Source: Ignavibacteriae bacterium HGW-Ignavibacteriae-3 (GTDB lineage: Bacteria > Bacteroidota > Ignavibacteria > Ignavibacteriales > Melioribacteraceae). Taken from it: a stretch of 33,882 nt of DNA. Of the stretch, positions 22,833 through 31,760 are shown piece after piece. How positions within the stretch are numbered: position 1 is the first letter of the stretch; each line of letters opens with the position of its first letter. The stretch lies in assembly GCA_002839795.1 (NCBI GenBank), contig PGYS01000018.1:1-33882 (forward strand), read 5' to 3'. The notes under the pieces were generated by a model. That model did no database searches and was not told the DNA's origin. It saw nothing but the letters and a program-made list of their open reading frames with translations. The position numbers and the translations under genes were made by a program.

Positions 22833-24326
22833 ATGATTGTTAAAACAGACCCGGCCGAGTTTCAGGATTTTCTTTCAGACGCATCCAATTACAAAGGATA
22901 TGCGGAATCCATTTATTTCCCTGAATCGGAAATTGAATTAGTCGAGCTTTTAAAAAAATTAAATTCCCGGAAAATTAAAACAACAATAACAGGAAACGGA
23001 ACCGGCTTGACCGGCGCGAGAGTGCCTGAAGGCGGTGTTGTAATATCTCTTGAGAAATTCAACCGAGTTCTCGGGGTTAACGGGAAAGAGATGTATGCGA
23101 GGGTTCAACCTGCGGTAATACTTAAAGAACTGCAGGATTATGCTGAGTCAGTAAAATTATTTTATCCTCCGGACCCAACCGAAAGGAATTGCTACGTGGG
23201 CGCCACCGTTGCAACAAACGCCTCGGGCGCAAGGACTTTCAAATACGGTGCTACACGAAATTTTGTTCTCGGTCTCAGAATAGTATTACCTGACGGCGAA
23301 ATTATAACAATAGAACGGGGAAATAATTTTGCGGAAGGATCAACGGCACGGCTTAATACTGAAAACGGAAGGGAGATTTTGTTTTCACTTCCGGCATATA
23401 AAATGCCCGCGACAAAGAATACTGCAGGCTATTTCTGCGCGGAGAATATGGATTTGATCGATCTATTTATAGGCTCGGAAGGAACACTTGGAATAATTAC
23501 AGAATTAAAATTGAAATTGATTGAACTGCCGAAAAATGTTTTATCCTGTGTAGCTTTTTTTCTTAATGAGGAAGACTCACTTAATTTTATAGATGAAGCC
23601 CGCTCTACCACTGCCGAAAATAAATTAAGGGATCGGTCATCTCACCCGGTTTTAAACGCGAGGGCTTTGGAATTTTTTGATCACAACGCAATTGAATTCT
23701 TACGTCCTGACTATCCGAACATTCCGGAGAATACTCAGTCTGCCGTCTGGTTTGAAGAGGATTTTAATTTTAACGAAGATGTTGTAATAAGCAGCTGGAT
23801 AGAGTTGCTAAGAAAACATAACTGCGATGAAGAAAGTGTGTGGCTTGCCCTCGATAAAAATGAACAGGATAAATTTCATGAATTCCGCCATGCAATTTCG
23901 TGGAAGGTAAATGAATACATCTCACTGAGGAATCTAAAGAAGGTCGGGACGGACATTGCAGTTCCCGAAAAAAAATTCAGATTGTTTTATACCTGGATGA
24001 AGCACCAAGTAACTAAAGCGAATATGAAATATGTTATTTACGGACACTTCGGGGACTGCCATCCGCACCTTAACATGCTTCCTCAAGATGAAGATGAATA
24101 TAAAAGAGCTAAAGCGATTTATAGTGAGATCTGTAAAGAGGCCGTCCGGCTGGATGGAACAATTTCAGCTGAGCATGGTATAGGTAAATTAAAAAGGGAC
24201 TATTTATTTAGTATGTACGGGGAAAGTGTAATAAAAAAAATGGCGGAATTAAAGCTTGTCTTCGATCCAAACAGGATCTTAAACCTCGGCAATATATTTG
24301 CCGCGGAATATCTGGACGGGAATTAA
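22833..24326 (+). CDS. GlcD-like FAD-binding 2-hydroxyacid dehydrogenase
   Basis: A 497-residue flavoprotein of the vanillyl-alcohol oxidase/PCMH family. The FAD domain shows TGNGTGLTGARVPEGG (53-68), YPPDP (111-115), GATVATNASGART (123-135) and IGSEGTLGI (213-221). The C-terminal catalytic domain has GHFGDCHPHLN (404-414), whose histidines usually bind metal and substrate, and EHGIGK (447-452). Relatives oxidise D-lactate, glycolate or D-2-hydroxyglutarate and pass electrons to quinone or cytochrome. No iron-sulfur partner (GlcF) is adjacent. It lies six bases after the Trm112-like gene and one base before the TPR gene start. Confidence 0.9.
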   Translation: MIVKTDPAEFQDFLSDASNYKGYAESIYFPESEIELVELLKKLNSRKIKTTITGNGTGLTGARVPEGGVVISLEKFNRVLGVNGKEMYARVQPAVILKELQDYAESVKLFYPPDPTERNCYVGATVATNASGARTFKYGATRNFVLGLRIVLPDGEIITIERGNNFAEGSTARLNTENGREILFSLPAYKMPATKNTAGYFCAENMDLIDLFIGSEGTLGIITELKLKLIELPKNVLSCVAFFLNEEDSLNFIDEARSTTAENKLRDRSSHPVLNARALEFFDHNAIEFLRPDYPNIPENTQSAVWFEEDFNFNEDVVISSWIELLRKHNCDEESVWLALDKNEQDKFHEFRHAISWKVNEYISLRNLKKVGTDIAVPEKKFRLFYTWMKHQVTKANMKYVIYGHFGDCHPHLNMLPQDEDEYKRAKAIYSEICKEAVRLDGTISAEHGIGKLKRDYLFSMYGESVIKKMAELKLVFDPNRILNLGNIFAAEYLDGN

Positions 24327-24327
24327 G

Positions 24328-26178
24328 ATGCGTTTCTTTTTGATTCTCTTATTGATATTTATTACCTCAGTTGTATCAACAGCGCAGATTGAAAAAAACA
24401 TTGAAAGCCGTTATCAGCTTGCACTCAGTTATGAACAGGCAGGCTATCCGGAAAAAGCAGAACTAATCTACCGCGAATTAACAGATGCCCAGCCATGGAA
24501 TAATATATATTTTGAATCGCTTAATAAAATTCTGATCTCCCAAAAAAAATACGATCAATCGATAGAACTGCTCAGCAACAGAATTAAACAGAATCCGGGA
24601 GACTTAAATTTATTCGGGCTTCTCGGATCAACTTATTTTATTCTTGACCGGCCGGATAAAGCGTTCGAAATATGGGACTCCGGTATTGCTATGAATCCAT
24701 CCTCAGTTATCACGTACAGGATAATGGCCAATTATGCCATCGAGAACAGAGCATTTGATAAGGCGGTGGATTTTCTTAACCGCGGCAAAAAATATTCGGG
24801 CGATCCGGCAATTTTTTCTATGGACTTAGCTAATATTTACGCTGCTAACATGAAATTTAAAAATGCGGCATTAGAGTTCTGCAATTTAATTTCCAGGCAT
24901 CCGGAACAGCTGCCCGCAGTTAAAGCCAGAATGAACAGTATTTTAAAAGGGCCGGGAGCTATTGAACAATCGATTGAAGCTGTGAAAGATTTTATTGATT
25001 CAAATTCTATTTTAGAGATTTATGACCTTCTTACATTCATTTATCAGGCTGCCGGAGATTATCAGGAAGCATTTAAAAACGTAGTTTCCGCGGAAAAGAA
25101 ATTTAATGGAACCGGAACTCAGATTTTCATTTTTTCACAGGATGCATACCGAAACAGGCAATTTGAATGGGCTTCCAACTGTTATAATTATTTAATAAAA
25201 CAATATCCGAACTCGCCATATATTGCAACTGCCAGAATCGGTTATGCACGAACCCTCGAAGCCTCGTTGGACCAGAAATTCATCCTCCGGACTGAATCCT
25301 GGAAGCCTATTGTAAAGCCGGTCCCACATTTTAATGATGAGTATATAAAAATTATTGATTCTTATAATAAATTTATCGCGGAATATCCAAATAACTCAAT
25401 CAATATTGAGGCGCTCTTTAGAACCGCGGAGATATACAGGAACAGATTGTTAGATAAGCATAAAGCCGATTCAATTTATAGCCGGGTAGGCGAAATCTCA
25501 CCGATGAGCGAGTACTTTATTTTATCTAATATGGCGCGCGGTATTATTGCCGTAGAAGAAGATAATCTGGACAAAGCTAAAAACTTTTTTGAAACAGTCA
25601 GAAAATATCCCCGGGTTGATCCCGAAAATCTAGCAAATGCTGATTTCTATCTTGGCCGGATAGAGTTCTGGAGGGGAAATTTTTCAAATTCAATTTCATA
25701 CCTGATGAGTGTTACAAAAAACAGTTCAGCGGATTGTGCAAACGATGCGCTTGAACTTTCCGCTCTTATTAACATCTCAAAAAAAGATTCAATAAATCTT
25801 TTTCGCTATGCTCAGGCGGATCTTTTAGTTATACAAAACAAGCAGAAAGAAGCCGGTGTTGAATTTAAAACTCTAAGTGATAATCCCAACTTATTTGTTA
25901 TAAATGACTTCGCAAAAAATAAATTTGCAGAAATTTTAATTTCGAATGATGATCTTCCAACAGCCATCAAAGTGCTTGAGGAGATCACACAGAACACAAA
26001 AAATGCGATTTTCGCCGATAAAGCCACTTTTTTACTTGCTGAGTGCTATAAATACGGGATAAAAGATCTTCAAAAAGCGGGGCAAACTTATCAGAAATTA
26101 CTTGAAACTTTCCCAAACTCACTCTATTTTGACCGTGCGCGTGAAGCGCTACAAAGTCTTCCAACTAAAAATGGTTAA
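24328..26178 (+). CDS. Secreted TPR-repeat protein
   Basis: The ATG at 24328, one base after the flavoprotein stop, gives 616 residues beginning with a clear signal peptide (about 1-20, ending VSTAQ). An earlier in-frame ATG inside the upstream gene adds ten residues before it and is rejected. The whole mature protein is built of tetratricopeptide-like helical pairs, for example [20 protein letters not shown] near the N-terminus and further units down to the C-terminal [20 protein letters not shown]. It probably acts as a periplasmic or outer-membrane-associated scaffold, in the style of YfgC/BamD-like or gliding-related TPR proteins, but no specific family is recognisable. clpX starts two bases after its stop. 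Confidence 0.85.
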   Translation: MRFFLILLLIFITSVVSTAQIEKNIESRYQLALSYEQAGYPEKAELIYRELTDAQPWNNIYFESLNKILISQKKYDQSIELLSNRIKQNPGDLNLFGLLGSTYFILDRPDKAFEIWDSGIAMNPSSVITYRIMANYAIENRAFDKAVDFLNRGKKYSGDPAIFSMDLANIYAANMKFKNAALEFCNLISRHPEQLPAVKARMNSILKGPGAIEQSIEAVKDFIDSNSILEIYDLLTFIYQAAGDYQEAFKNVVSAEKKFNGTGTQIFIFSQDAYRNRQFEWASNCYNYLIKQYPNSPYIATARIGYARTLEASLDQKFILRTESWKPIVKPVPHFNDEYIKIIDSYNKFIAEYPNNSINIEALFRTAEIYRNRLLDKHKADSIYSRVGEISPMSEYFILSNMARGIIAVEEDNLDKAKNFFETVRKYPRVDPENLANADFYLGRIEFWRGNFSNSISYLMSVTKNSSADCANDALELSALINISKKDSINLFRYAQADLLVIQNKQKEAGVEFKTLSDNPNLFVINDFAKNKFAEILISNDDLPTAIKVLEEITQNTKNAIFADKATFLLAECYKYGIKDLQKAGQTYQKLLETFPNSLYFDRAREALQSLPTKNG

Positions 26179-26180
26179 AA

Positions 26181-27434
26181 ATGAGCGATACTAGAGAACC
26201 ACGCACTGTAAAATGTTCTTTCTGCGGAAGAGACGGCAGCGAAGTTACTTCCATGGTTGCCGGTCCGGATGTTTACATCTGCGACATATGCATCAAGACA
26301 AGCGTAGATATTTTAAAGAATAATATTACATCATTCCCTAAAAAAGAAACTTATCATTCATCCCTTACCCCGGATCTTATTAAAAAAAGCCTGGATGAAT
26401 ACGTGATTGATCAGGACCTGGCAAAGAAAATCCTTGCCGTGGCAGTTTATAATCATTACAAACGTGTGAATGCCTCAAATTCCTTGTTTGATATGGATGA
26501 GGTGGAAATTGAAAAGAGTAATATTCTTCTGATGGGACAAACGGGCGTGGGTAAAACTTTACTCGCCCAGACTCTCGCAAGGATTCTTGACGTACCTTTT
26601 GCGATAGCCGACGCCACTACATTAACCGAGGCCGGTTATGTAGGAGATGATGTTGAGACTGTTCTTGTCCGCTTGCTACAGGCTGCCGATTACAATCTTG
26701 AAAAGGCACAAAAGGGAATTGTTTACATAGATGAGATTGATAAGATTGCACGGAAAAGCGAGAGCACTTCAATCACGCGGGACGTATCCGGCGAAGGCGT
26801 TCAGCAGGCACTGCTAAAAATTCTTGAAGGCACTGTAGCGGGAGTTCCTCCCCGAGGCGGAAGAAAGCATCCGGAACAGAGTCTTATAAACATTAACACG
26901 AAAAATATTCTATTTATCTGCGGCGGCGCTTTTGACGGAGTGGAATCTGTAATCGCATCCCGTATAAATAAAAGCACGATAGGATTTGATACAAGTTTCA
27001 CAAATCCTTCCGAAACCGAAAGGGATAATCTGATTCAGAAAGTTCAGCCGGAAGATCTTGTGCACTACGGATTAATTCCGGAACTGGTAGGAAGACTTCC
27101 GATCATCGCTCCGCTTGCGTCATTAAATGCTAAAGCAATGAAAAATATTCTTACCGAACCGAAGAATGCGATCATAAAGCAGTACCAAAAATTATTTATG
27201 ATGGAAGGCGTTGAATTGAGCTTCGATCAGAGCGCTCTTGAAGAAATTGTTAAAAAGGCCATAGAGAGAAAAACCGGCGCGCGTGCCCTCCGTTCCATTA
27301 TAGAAGGAATTCTTCTCGATATTATGTATGAACTTCCCACTAAAGAAAATGTTGATAAATGTCTGGTCACCCGCGATACGGTTATCAAGGGTGAAAAACC
27401 GGTTTATATTGAGAGTGACAGAAAAACTGCTTAA
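26181..27434 (+). CDS. clpX: ATP-dependent Clp protease ATP-binding subunit ClpX
   Basis: A complete 417-residue ClpX. The N-terminal zinc-binding domain has C12, C15, C34 and C37. The AAA+ module has Walker A GQTGVGKT (119-126), the GYVG pore loop (152-155), Walker B VYIDEIDK (181-188) and the RKH pore loop (228-230). It also has an STIGF loop (265-269) that docks ClpP, and a C-terminal GARALRSI sensor-2 region. It unfolds tagged proteins and feeds them to ClpP in the cytoplasm. clpP is not in the window. It is the last gene of the operon that begins with the Trm112-like gene and ends at the terminator at 27458-27502. Confidence 0.98.
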   Translation: MSDTREPRTVKCSFCGRDGSEVTSMVAGPDVYICDICIKTSVDILKNNITSFPKKETYHSSLTPDLIKKSLDEYVIDQDLAKKILAVAVYNHYKRVNASNSLFDMDEVEIEKSNILLMGQTGVGKTLLAQTLARILDVPFAIADATTLTEAGYVGDDVETVLVRLLQAADYNLEKAQKGIVYIDEIDKIARKSESTSITRDVSGEGVQQALLKILEGTVAGVPPRGGRKHPEQSLININTKNILFICGGAFDGVESVIASRINKSTIGFDTSFTNPSETERDNLIQKVQPEDLVHYGLIPELVGRLPIIAPLASLNAKAMKNILTEPKNAIIKQYQKLFMMEGVELSFDQSALEEIVKKAIERKTGARALRSIIEGILLDIMYELPTKENVDKCLVTRDTVIKGEKPVYIESDRKTA

Positions 27435-27457
27435 GGAAAAATTTATTTTATACTTTT

Positions 27458-27502
27458 CAGCTCGATTCATTTAGTATTGAATATGGATCGGGCTGTTTTT
27501 AT
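27458..27502 (+). terminator. Rho-independent terminator after clpX
   Basis: CAGCTCGATTCAT (27458-27470) pairs with ATGGATCGGGCTG (27483-27495); two of the 13 pairs are G-U type mismatches in DNA. It has a 12-base loop and is followed by TTTTTATT. It begins 24 bases after the clpX stop and 68 bases before the next start. Confidence 0.8.
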
Positions 27503-27525
27503 TCCAGCACAAGAATAAATTTCTA

Positions 27526-28779
27526 ATGAAAAAAATAATATTAATCATATCACTCACCTCTGCATCATTATTTGCGCAGACAAAACTATTGATTTACATG
27601 GATTTGCAGCAGACAGACCATCTTAAAGCATACGGAATAACTTTCAATGCTCTTAATAATGGTTCTACTGCCGACTGGCTTCTTAATTACCGGGGCGGAT
27701 CTTTTATGTTCGATTATACCGAACAGATTGCCCTGCAGTGCAGATTAAAGGGAGTATCTTTTAAGACATTATCAAATGAAGAAACAGTACAGATTTACTC
27801 ACTTGTCCAGAGCGAAGATCAGAATATGGAAGTGATGCGTCTCGAAAAAGCCCCGAAGATAGCGGTATACATACCGCCCGGATTTCAGCCATGGGACGAC
27901 GCTGTAACCCTTGCCTTAAATTATGCCGGAGTTCCGTATGACAGAATCTGGATCGATGAAATTCTTAGAGGAGATCTGGAAAAATATGACTGGCTCCACT
28001 GTCACCATGAGGATTTTACGGGGCAATACGGAAAATTTTACTCCTCGTTCAGCGGTGCACAGTGGTACATCGAACAGCAGCTCCTTTATGAAAATGAAGC
28101 CAAGAAACTTGGCTATAAAAAAGTATCTCAAATGGAAACGGATGTGGTACTCACAATAAAAAATTATGTCGGCAATGGGGGATTCCTTTTCGCTATGTGT
28201 TCCGCCACGGATTCGTTTGATATCGCCCTTTCGGCAATTAATGTAGATATAGTCGACAGAATGTATGACGGTGATCCGTCTGATTTGGGTGCACAGGCAA
28301 AACTGGATTTTGGGAATACTTTTGCATTTGAAAATTTTAAAGTGGAGATGAATCCTCTTATTTACGAGTACAGTGATATTGATATCCAGCCGATAGAGAT
28401 TGGCGATCAGAGAAATGATTACTTCACACTTTTTGATTTTTCAGCCAAGTATGATCCTGTGCCGACGATGCTCACTCAGGACCATGTGAATGTTGTTCAC
28501 GGTTTTATGGGACAGACCACAATGTTCCGCAGAAAACTCATCAAGAACTCGGTATATATACTCGGTGAGCGTGCCGGCACCGACCAGGTGAAATATATTC
28601 ATGGAAGTTACGGACGCGGAACATTTACTTATTACGGCGGGCATGATCCTGAAGATTATCAGCATGCCGTGGGAGATCCACCTACAGATTTAAGTTTATA
28701 TAAGAACTCGCCGGGCTACAGACTTATACTGAATAATATTCTTTTCCCCGCAGCAAAGAAAAAAAAACAAAAGACCTGA
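27526..28779 (+). CDS. Secreted protein of the family usually labelled 'asparagine synthetase B'; GATase-like fold suspected
   Basis: A 417-residue product with a signal peptide (about 1-18, ending LFAQ). I recognise the opening pattern (MDLQQTDHLKAYGI near 25-38, WLLNYRGGSFM at 51-61) from a Bacteroidota/Ignavibacteria family often named asparagine synthetase B. It has neither the glutaminase nor the ATP-PPase domain of that enzyme and is exported, so the name is almost certainly wrong. Two segments suggest a class I glutamine-amidotransferase-like (ThuA/BPL_N-type) sandwich: KIAVYIPPG...VTLALNYAGVPYD (about 111-139) and NYVGNGGFLFAMCSATDSF (213-231), with C225 at a nucleophile-elbow-like position. 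Function unknown. It ends 76 bases before the FAA hydrolase start. Confidence 0.7.
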   Translation: MKKIILIISLTSASLFAQTKLLIYMDLQQTDHLKAYGITFNALNNGSTADWLLNYRGGSFMFDYTEQIALQCRLKGVSFKTLSNEETVQIYSLVQSEDQNMEVMRLEKAPKIAVYIPPGFQPWDDAVTLALNYAGVPYDRIWIDEILRGDLEKYDWLHCHHEDFTGQYGKFYSSFSGAQWYIEQQLLYENEAKKLGYKKVSQMETDVVLTIKNYVGNGGFLFAMCSATDSFDIALSAINVDIVDRMYDGDPSDLGAQAKLDFGNTFAFENFKVEMNPLIYEYSDIDIQPIEIGDQRNDYFTLFDFSAKYDPVPTMLTQDHVNVVHGFMGQTTMFRRKLIKNSVYILGERAGTDQVKYIHGSYGRGTFTYYGGHDPEDYQHAVGDPPTDLSLYKNSPGYRLILNNILFPAAKKKKQKT

Positions 28780-28855
28780 ATCTTGCTGCTTGAAGCTTGA
28801 TACTAGATACAATAGTTTTGAATCTAATTTTATTAACCATCATCTAACACGAACA

Positions 28856-29515
28856 ATGAAATCTCTAAAATTCAAAAACAGTGAAGAAAAAGTACCGATT
28901 GGCAAAATTGTATGCGTAGGCAGAAATTATGCCGCTCATGCAAAAGAACTTGGAAATGATGTCCCGGATCAGTTTCCAATTATTTTTTTGAAGCCGGCAT
29001 CGAATGTTATTTTCTCCGGCCAATCAGTTATACACCCGCCTTATTCGAACAATTTGCACCATGAGGTAGAACTTGTTCTTTATATCGGGGCAGATATTAA
29101 AAACGCCAACGATGAGACAGCTGAGGCCGCTATACAGGGTTATACAGTTGGACTTGATATGACTCTGCGCGATCTTCAATTTGAGTTCAAAGAGAAAGGA
29201 GATCCATGGACGCTGGCAAAATGCTTTGATACGGCAGCGGTTCTGACAGATGTAGTTTTAAAAAGCAATTATAATCTGAAAGGAGACGAGAACATTTCTC
29301 TTTTTGTAAACGGAATAGTGAGGCAAAACTCTTCCATAAAGAATATGATCTTTCCGCCCGTCGAAATTGTAAAGTTCATCTCCGCAAGGATGACTCTTGA
29401 GAAGGGTGATTTAATATTTACGGGCACCCCGGAAGGAGTGGGAAGAGTGGTTCCTGGAGATAAAATAGAAGCTTCGCTTGAAAATGTAGGAAGTATAACA
29501 ACACAAATAATTTAA
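28856..29515 (+). CDS. Fumarylacetoacetate hydrolase family protein
   Basis: The ATG at 28856 gives a 219-residue protein that begins just before the conserved core. An upstream in-frame ATG would add 22 residues of non-conserved, intergenic-looking sequence. Core motifs are VCVGRNYAAHAKEL, PIIFLKP, HHEVELVLYIG (E-x-E metal ligands), GLDMTLRDLQ, KGDPWTLAKCFDT and IFTGTPEGVGRV. Single-domain members of this size cleave C-C bonds of acylpyruvates or decarboxylate oxaloacetate using Mg2+ in the cytoplasm. The exact substrate is unknown. It is followed by a short inverted-repeat element and the FmdB-like gene. Confidence 0.9.
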   Translation: MKSLKFKNSEEKVPIGKIVCVGRNYAAHAKELGNDVPDQFPIIFLKPASNVIFSGQSVIHPPYSNNLHHEVELVLYIGADIKNANDETAEAAIQGYTVGLDMTLRDLQFEFKEKGDPWTLAKCFDTAAVLTDVVLKSNYNLKGDENISLFVNGIVRQNSSIKNMIFPPVEIVKFISARMTLEKGDLIFTGTPEGVGRVVPGDKIEASLENVGSITTQII

Positions 29516-29520
29516 AAAAA

Positions 29521-29569
29521 TTTGTCATACTTAATGGATGAGATGCTATACTTCGTTCAGCATGACAAA
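29521..29569. repeat. Short inverted-repeat element (TTTGTCAT...ATGACAAA)
   Basis: A 49-base intergenic segment bounded by the perfect 8-base inverted repeat TTTGTCAT (29521-29528) and ATGACAAA (29562-29569). Read on the minus strand it begins GTCATGCTGAACGAAG, the look of small dispersed repeats common in this group of genomes. A second GTCAT...ATGAC-bounded element lies at 33261-33358. It sits between the FAA hydrolase stop and the FmdB ribosome-binding site. Confidence 0.6.
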
Positions 29570-29585
29570 ATAGAAGGAGTAAGTT

Positions 29586-29828
29586 ATGCCTATCTTTGAA
29601 TACAGATGCAACGACTGCAACAAAAAATTCGACGTGCTTCATAAATCATCAACAAACCTGGAAGAAGTTATCTGTCCGGAATGCCAATCGAAGAATTATA
29701 AGAAGCTTCTTTCATCATTCAGCGCTTCAGTGGGATCATCTTACGACGGCGGATCATCATGTTCTGACGGAAGCTGCGGTGTGCCTTCCTATGGCGGCTG
29801 TGCATCCGGGAATTGCGGATTGAATTAG
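29586..29828 (+). CDS. FmdB-type zinc ribbon protein
   Basis: An 80-residue protein whose first 45 residues are the FmdB (CxxC-CxxC-SSSS-type) regulatory zinc ribbon: MPIFEYRCNDCNKKFD and then EVICPECQSKNYKKLLSSFSA. The tail is Gly/Ser/Cys rich, with SCSDGSCG and CASGNCG. It has a strong ribosome-binding site AGAAGGAG (29572-29579), seven bases before the start. The role of FmdB-like proteins is not established in most bacteria. The stop is only three bases from the convergent response regulator gene. Confidence 0.9.
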   Translation: MPIFEYRCNDCNKKFDVLHKSSTNLEEVICPECQSKNYKKLLSSFSASVGSSYDGGSSCSDGSCGVPSYGGCASGNCGLN

Positions 29829-29831
29829 GGT

Positions 29832-30572
29832 CTATAGTGAGCGGGGAAGATTATTTTCTGTTTCATCATCGAATTTATAGCCCGCACTTCTGACACTTTT
29901 AAAATAAACCGGGCGTTCAGGATCCGGTTCGAAATATTTTCTGAGCCTAGAGATAAAATTATCAATTGTACGTGTTTCAATTTCCGAACTCAGATGCCAG
30001 ACATTTTCAAGTAATTCTTTACGGGAAACTATTTTTCCTTTTTTCTCTATCAGATACTTTAGAACCATTGCTTCGCGCTGCGTAAGAACGAATTTTTTCA
30101 CTCCATTGGTGCAACTCAGATTTTCAAAATTGATTGTATTATCTCCAAAACTATAGGTTGGTTCACCAAGCGAAGAAGACTGATACCACATCTTTCGTTT
30201 AAGCATTCCCCTCACCCGGAGAAGCAGCTCCTGAAGATTGAACGGCTTGGTTAGATAATCATCCGCTCCGATTTCCAGACCCCTCACCTTGTCTTCCGCA
30301 TTTGTCCGAGCAGTAAGCATTAATAAAGGCATTTGCGGGGATTTACCGCGTACACGTTTGGCGATTTCAAAACCGTTAAAATACGGAAGCATTATATCCA
30401 GAATAATAAGGTCGTAATCGTTGGCTTCGTAATATTCGAGCGCTTTCCTGCCGTCTTTTGCCCAATCCACAATGTATCCTTCATCAGTAAGATTATATTC
30501 AAGTCCAACGGCAAGAGTTTCTTCGTCTTCCACAAGAAGTATTTTTTTTCCTTTATACGGATTATTCTCCAT
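29832..30572 (-). CDS. OmpR-family response regulator
   Basis: From the ATG at 30572 the product is 246 residues; a GTG two codons upstream is a possible alternative, but AGAGAAG is well spaced for the ATG. The receiver domain has the acidic pair near 15-16, the phospho-acceptor D59 in IILDIMLP and YLTKPF. The C-terminal winged helix ends with TIDNFISRLRKYF and SVRSAGYKF. It overlaps the end of the histidine kinase gene by 11 bases, marking a cognate pair. It is convergent with the FmdB gene with a three-base gap and no visible terminator. Confidence 0.95.
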   Translation of the reverse strand: MENNPYKGKKILLVEDEETLAVGLEYNLTDEGYIVDWAKDGRKALEYYEANDYDLIILDIMLPYFNGFEIAKRVRGKSPQMPLLMLTARTNAEDKVRGLEIGADDYLTKPFNLQELLLRVRGMLKRKMWYQSSSLGEPTYSFGDNTINFENLSCTNGVKKFVLTQREAMVLKYLIEKKGKIVSRKELLENVWHLSSEIETRTIDNFISRLRKYFEPDPERPVYFKSVRSAGYKFDDETENNLPRSL

Positions 30573-31587
30573 TTTCACTTCTCTGTTTTTTTTGTTTGCG
30601 GGCAGTTTCTCTAAGTAATCTATTTACATAGAATTTTTTGGACGACTGATAAATTGGCAGTTCTATTTTAAAAGTTGTGCCTTTATTCAGACCCTCACTG
30701 GAGGCGGTTATTTTTCCTCCGTGGAACTTAATAATTCCTTTAACCCAGTAGAGACCGAGTCCGGTTCCCTTTACATTCGGGATATTCCTGTTATCAATAC
30801 GCTGAAATTTATTAAAGATATACTTCTGATTATTTTGATTTATCCCAATTCCTTTGTCGGCGAACTCAACTACAACATATTTTTTTGCGCATGAAAGTTT
30901 TATAGTGATTTCTGCGGGCTGGATAGAATATTTCATCGCGTTATCCGTGAGATTATCAAATACAATCTGCATAGCATCCTTGTCTACAACGCATTTGCAA
31001 GGCGCTTCCCCGAGTATTTTAACTGCGCCCTCCGTAAGCCTGAATTGTTCGATTGAATCCGATATCAGCTGGCGGATCACTTCATCAGCATTGTAAATAT
31101 GAAAATTGTGAGCTATTCTTTTTTTCTCCAGACGTGAGATTTCCAGAATAGAATCAATAAGTTTTTTTAATCTCTTGGAATCCCTTATCATCAACGCATA
31201 AAACTCCTTCTGCTTTTCAGGCGGTACGTCTTTAAAGTGAAGCGTTTCAAGATAAAGCTGAATTGATGCGAGAGGGGATTTTAATTCGTGCGTTACATTT
31301 GAAATGAAATTATCATACAACTTTGTAAGTTTCACCTGGACTGTCAGATTTCTGAATATCAAGAACATTGCTGTTGCAATCAGTACGATCAGTATTATCC
31401 CGCCGACAAAGATCAGCACGTTTGGACTGTCCAGAACGATCTGAGGGGAAAGTTTATCGCCGACCTGCTCTATTATCAGATAATTTACAACATACCAGTA
31501 TATCCACAGCCCCAGCAATCCAAGCCAGGCAAATTGTGCGAATATGAATGCAAATATTAAGAATAACAGCGACCTGTTTTTTTTCAT
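30562..31587 (-). CDS. Membrane histidine kinase with minimal periplasmic loop
   Basis: A 341-residue kinase with two membrane helices (about 7-35 and 58-78) separated by only about 20 residues. The signal is therefore probably sensed in the membrane or through a partner rather than by an extracellular domain. HisKA has SNVTHELKSP with H100. The ATPase domain has NLTDNAMKYS, DKGIG and a GTGLGLYWVKGI G2 box. It ends in a short basic tail. It partners with the response regulator whose start it overlaps. The 173-base region upstream is shared with the divergent radical SAM gene. Confidence 0.95.
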   Translation of the reverse strand: MKKNRSLLFLIFAFIFAQFAWLGLLGLWIYWYVVNYLIIEQVGDKLSPQIVLDSPNVLIFVGGIILIVLIATAMFLIFRNLTVQVKLTKLYDNFISNVTHELKSPLASIQLYLETLHFKDVPPEKQKEFYALMIRDSKRLKKLIDSILEISRLEKKRIAHNFHIYNADEVIRQLISDSIEQFRLTEGAVKILGEAPCKCVVDKDAMQIVFDNLTDNAMKYSIQPAEITIKLSCAKKYVVVEFADKGIGINQNNQKYIFNKFQRIDNRNIPNVKGTGLGLYWVKGIIKFHGGKITASSEGLNKGTTFKIELPIYQSSKKFYVNRLLRETARKQKKQRSENGE

Positions 31588-31760
31588 TTCCTGTTACAAA
31601 TTGTTTTTGATGAGCAGCGCTTAATCTTTTCTCTTTTACATTTCTTTTACAAACATACAATATTTTTTTGCGCATTATTATAGTGTCAGTTAGAATAACG
31701 CCGTTTTGGTTTTACAGGGGTTTTAACTGGATTGATCCCACATAATATCGAGAGGTCATC

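Noticed and set aside
24298-24327. Earlier start for the TPR protein
   Set aside because: It lies inside the flavoprotein gene and precedes the signal peptide that begins at 24328.
28790-28855. Earlier start for the FAA hydrolase
   Set aside because: The 22 extra residues are not family-like and the DNA looks intergenic; the conserved core begins just after the ATG at 28856.
31650-31657. Bacteroidota-type -7 box (TATGTTTG, minus strand) upstream of the second histidine kinase
   Set aside because: It matches TAnnTTTG, but I found no properly spaced -33 TTTG, and this promoter type is not assured for the lineage.
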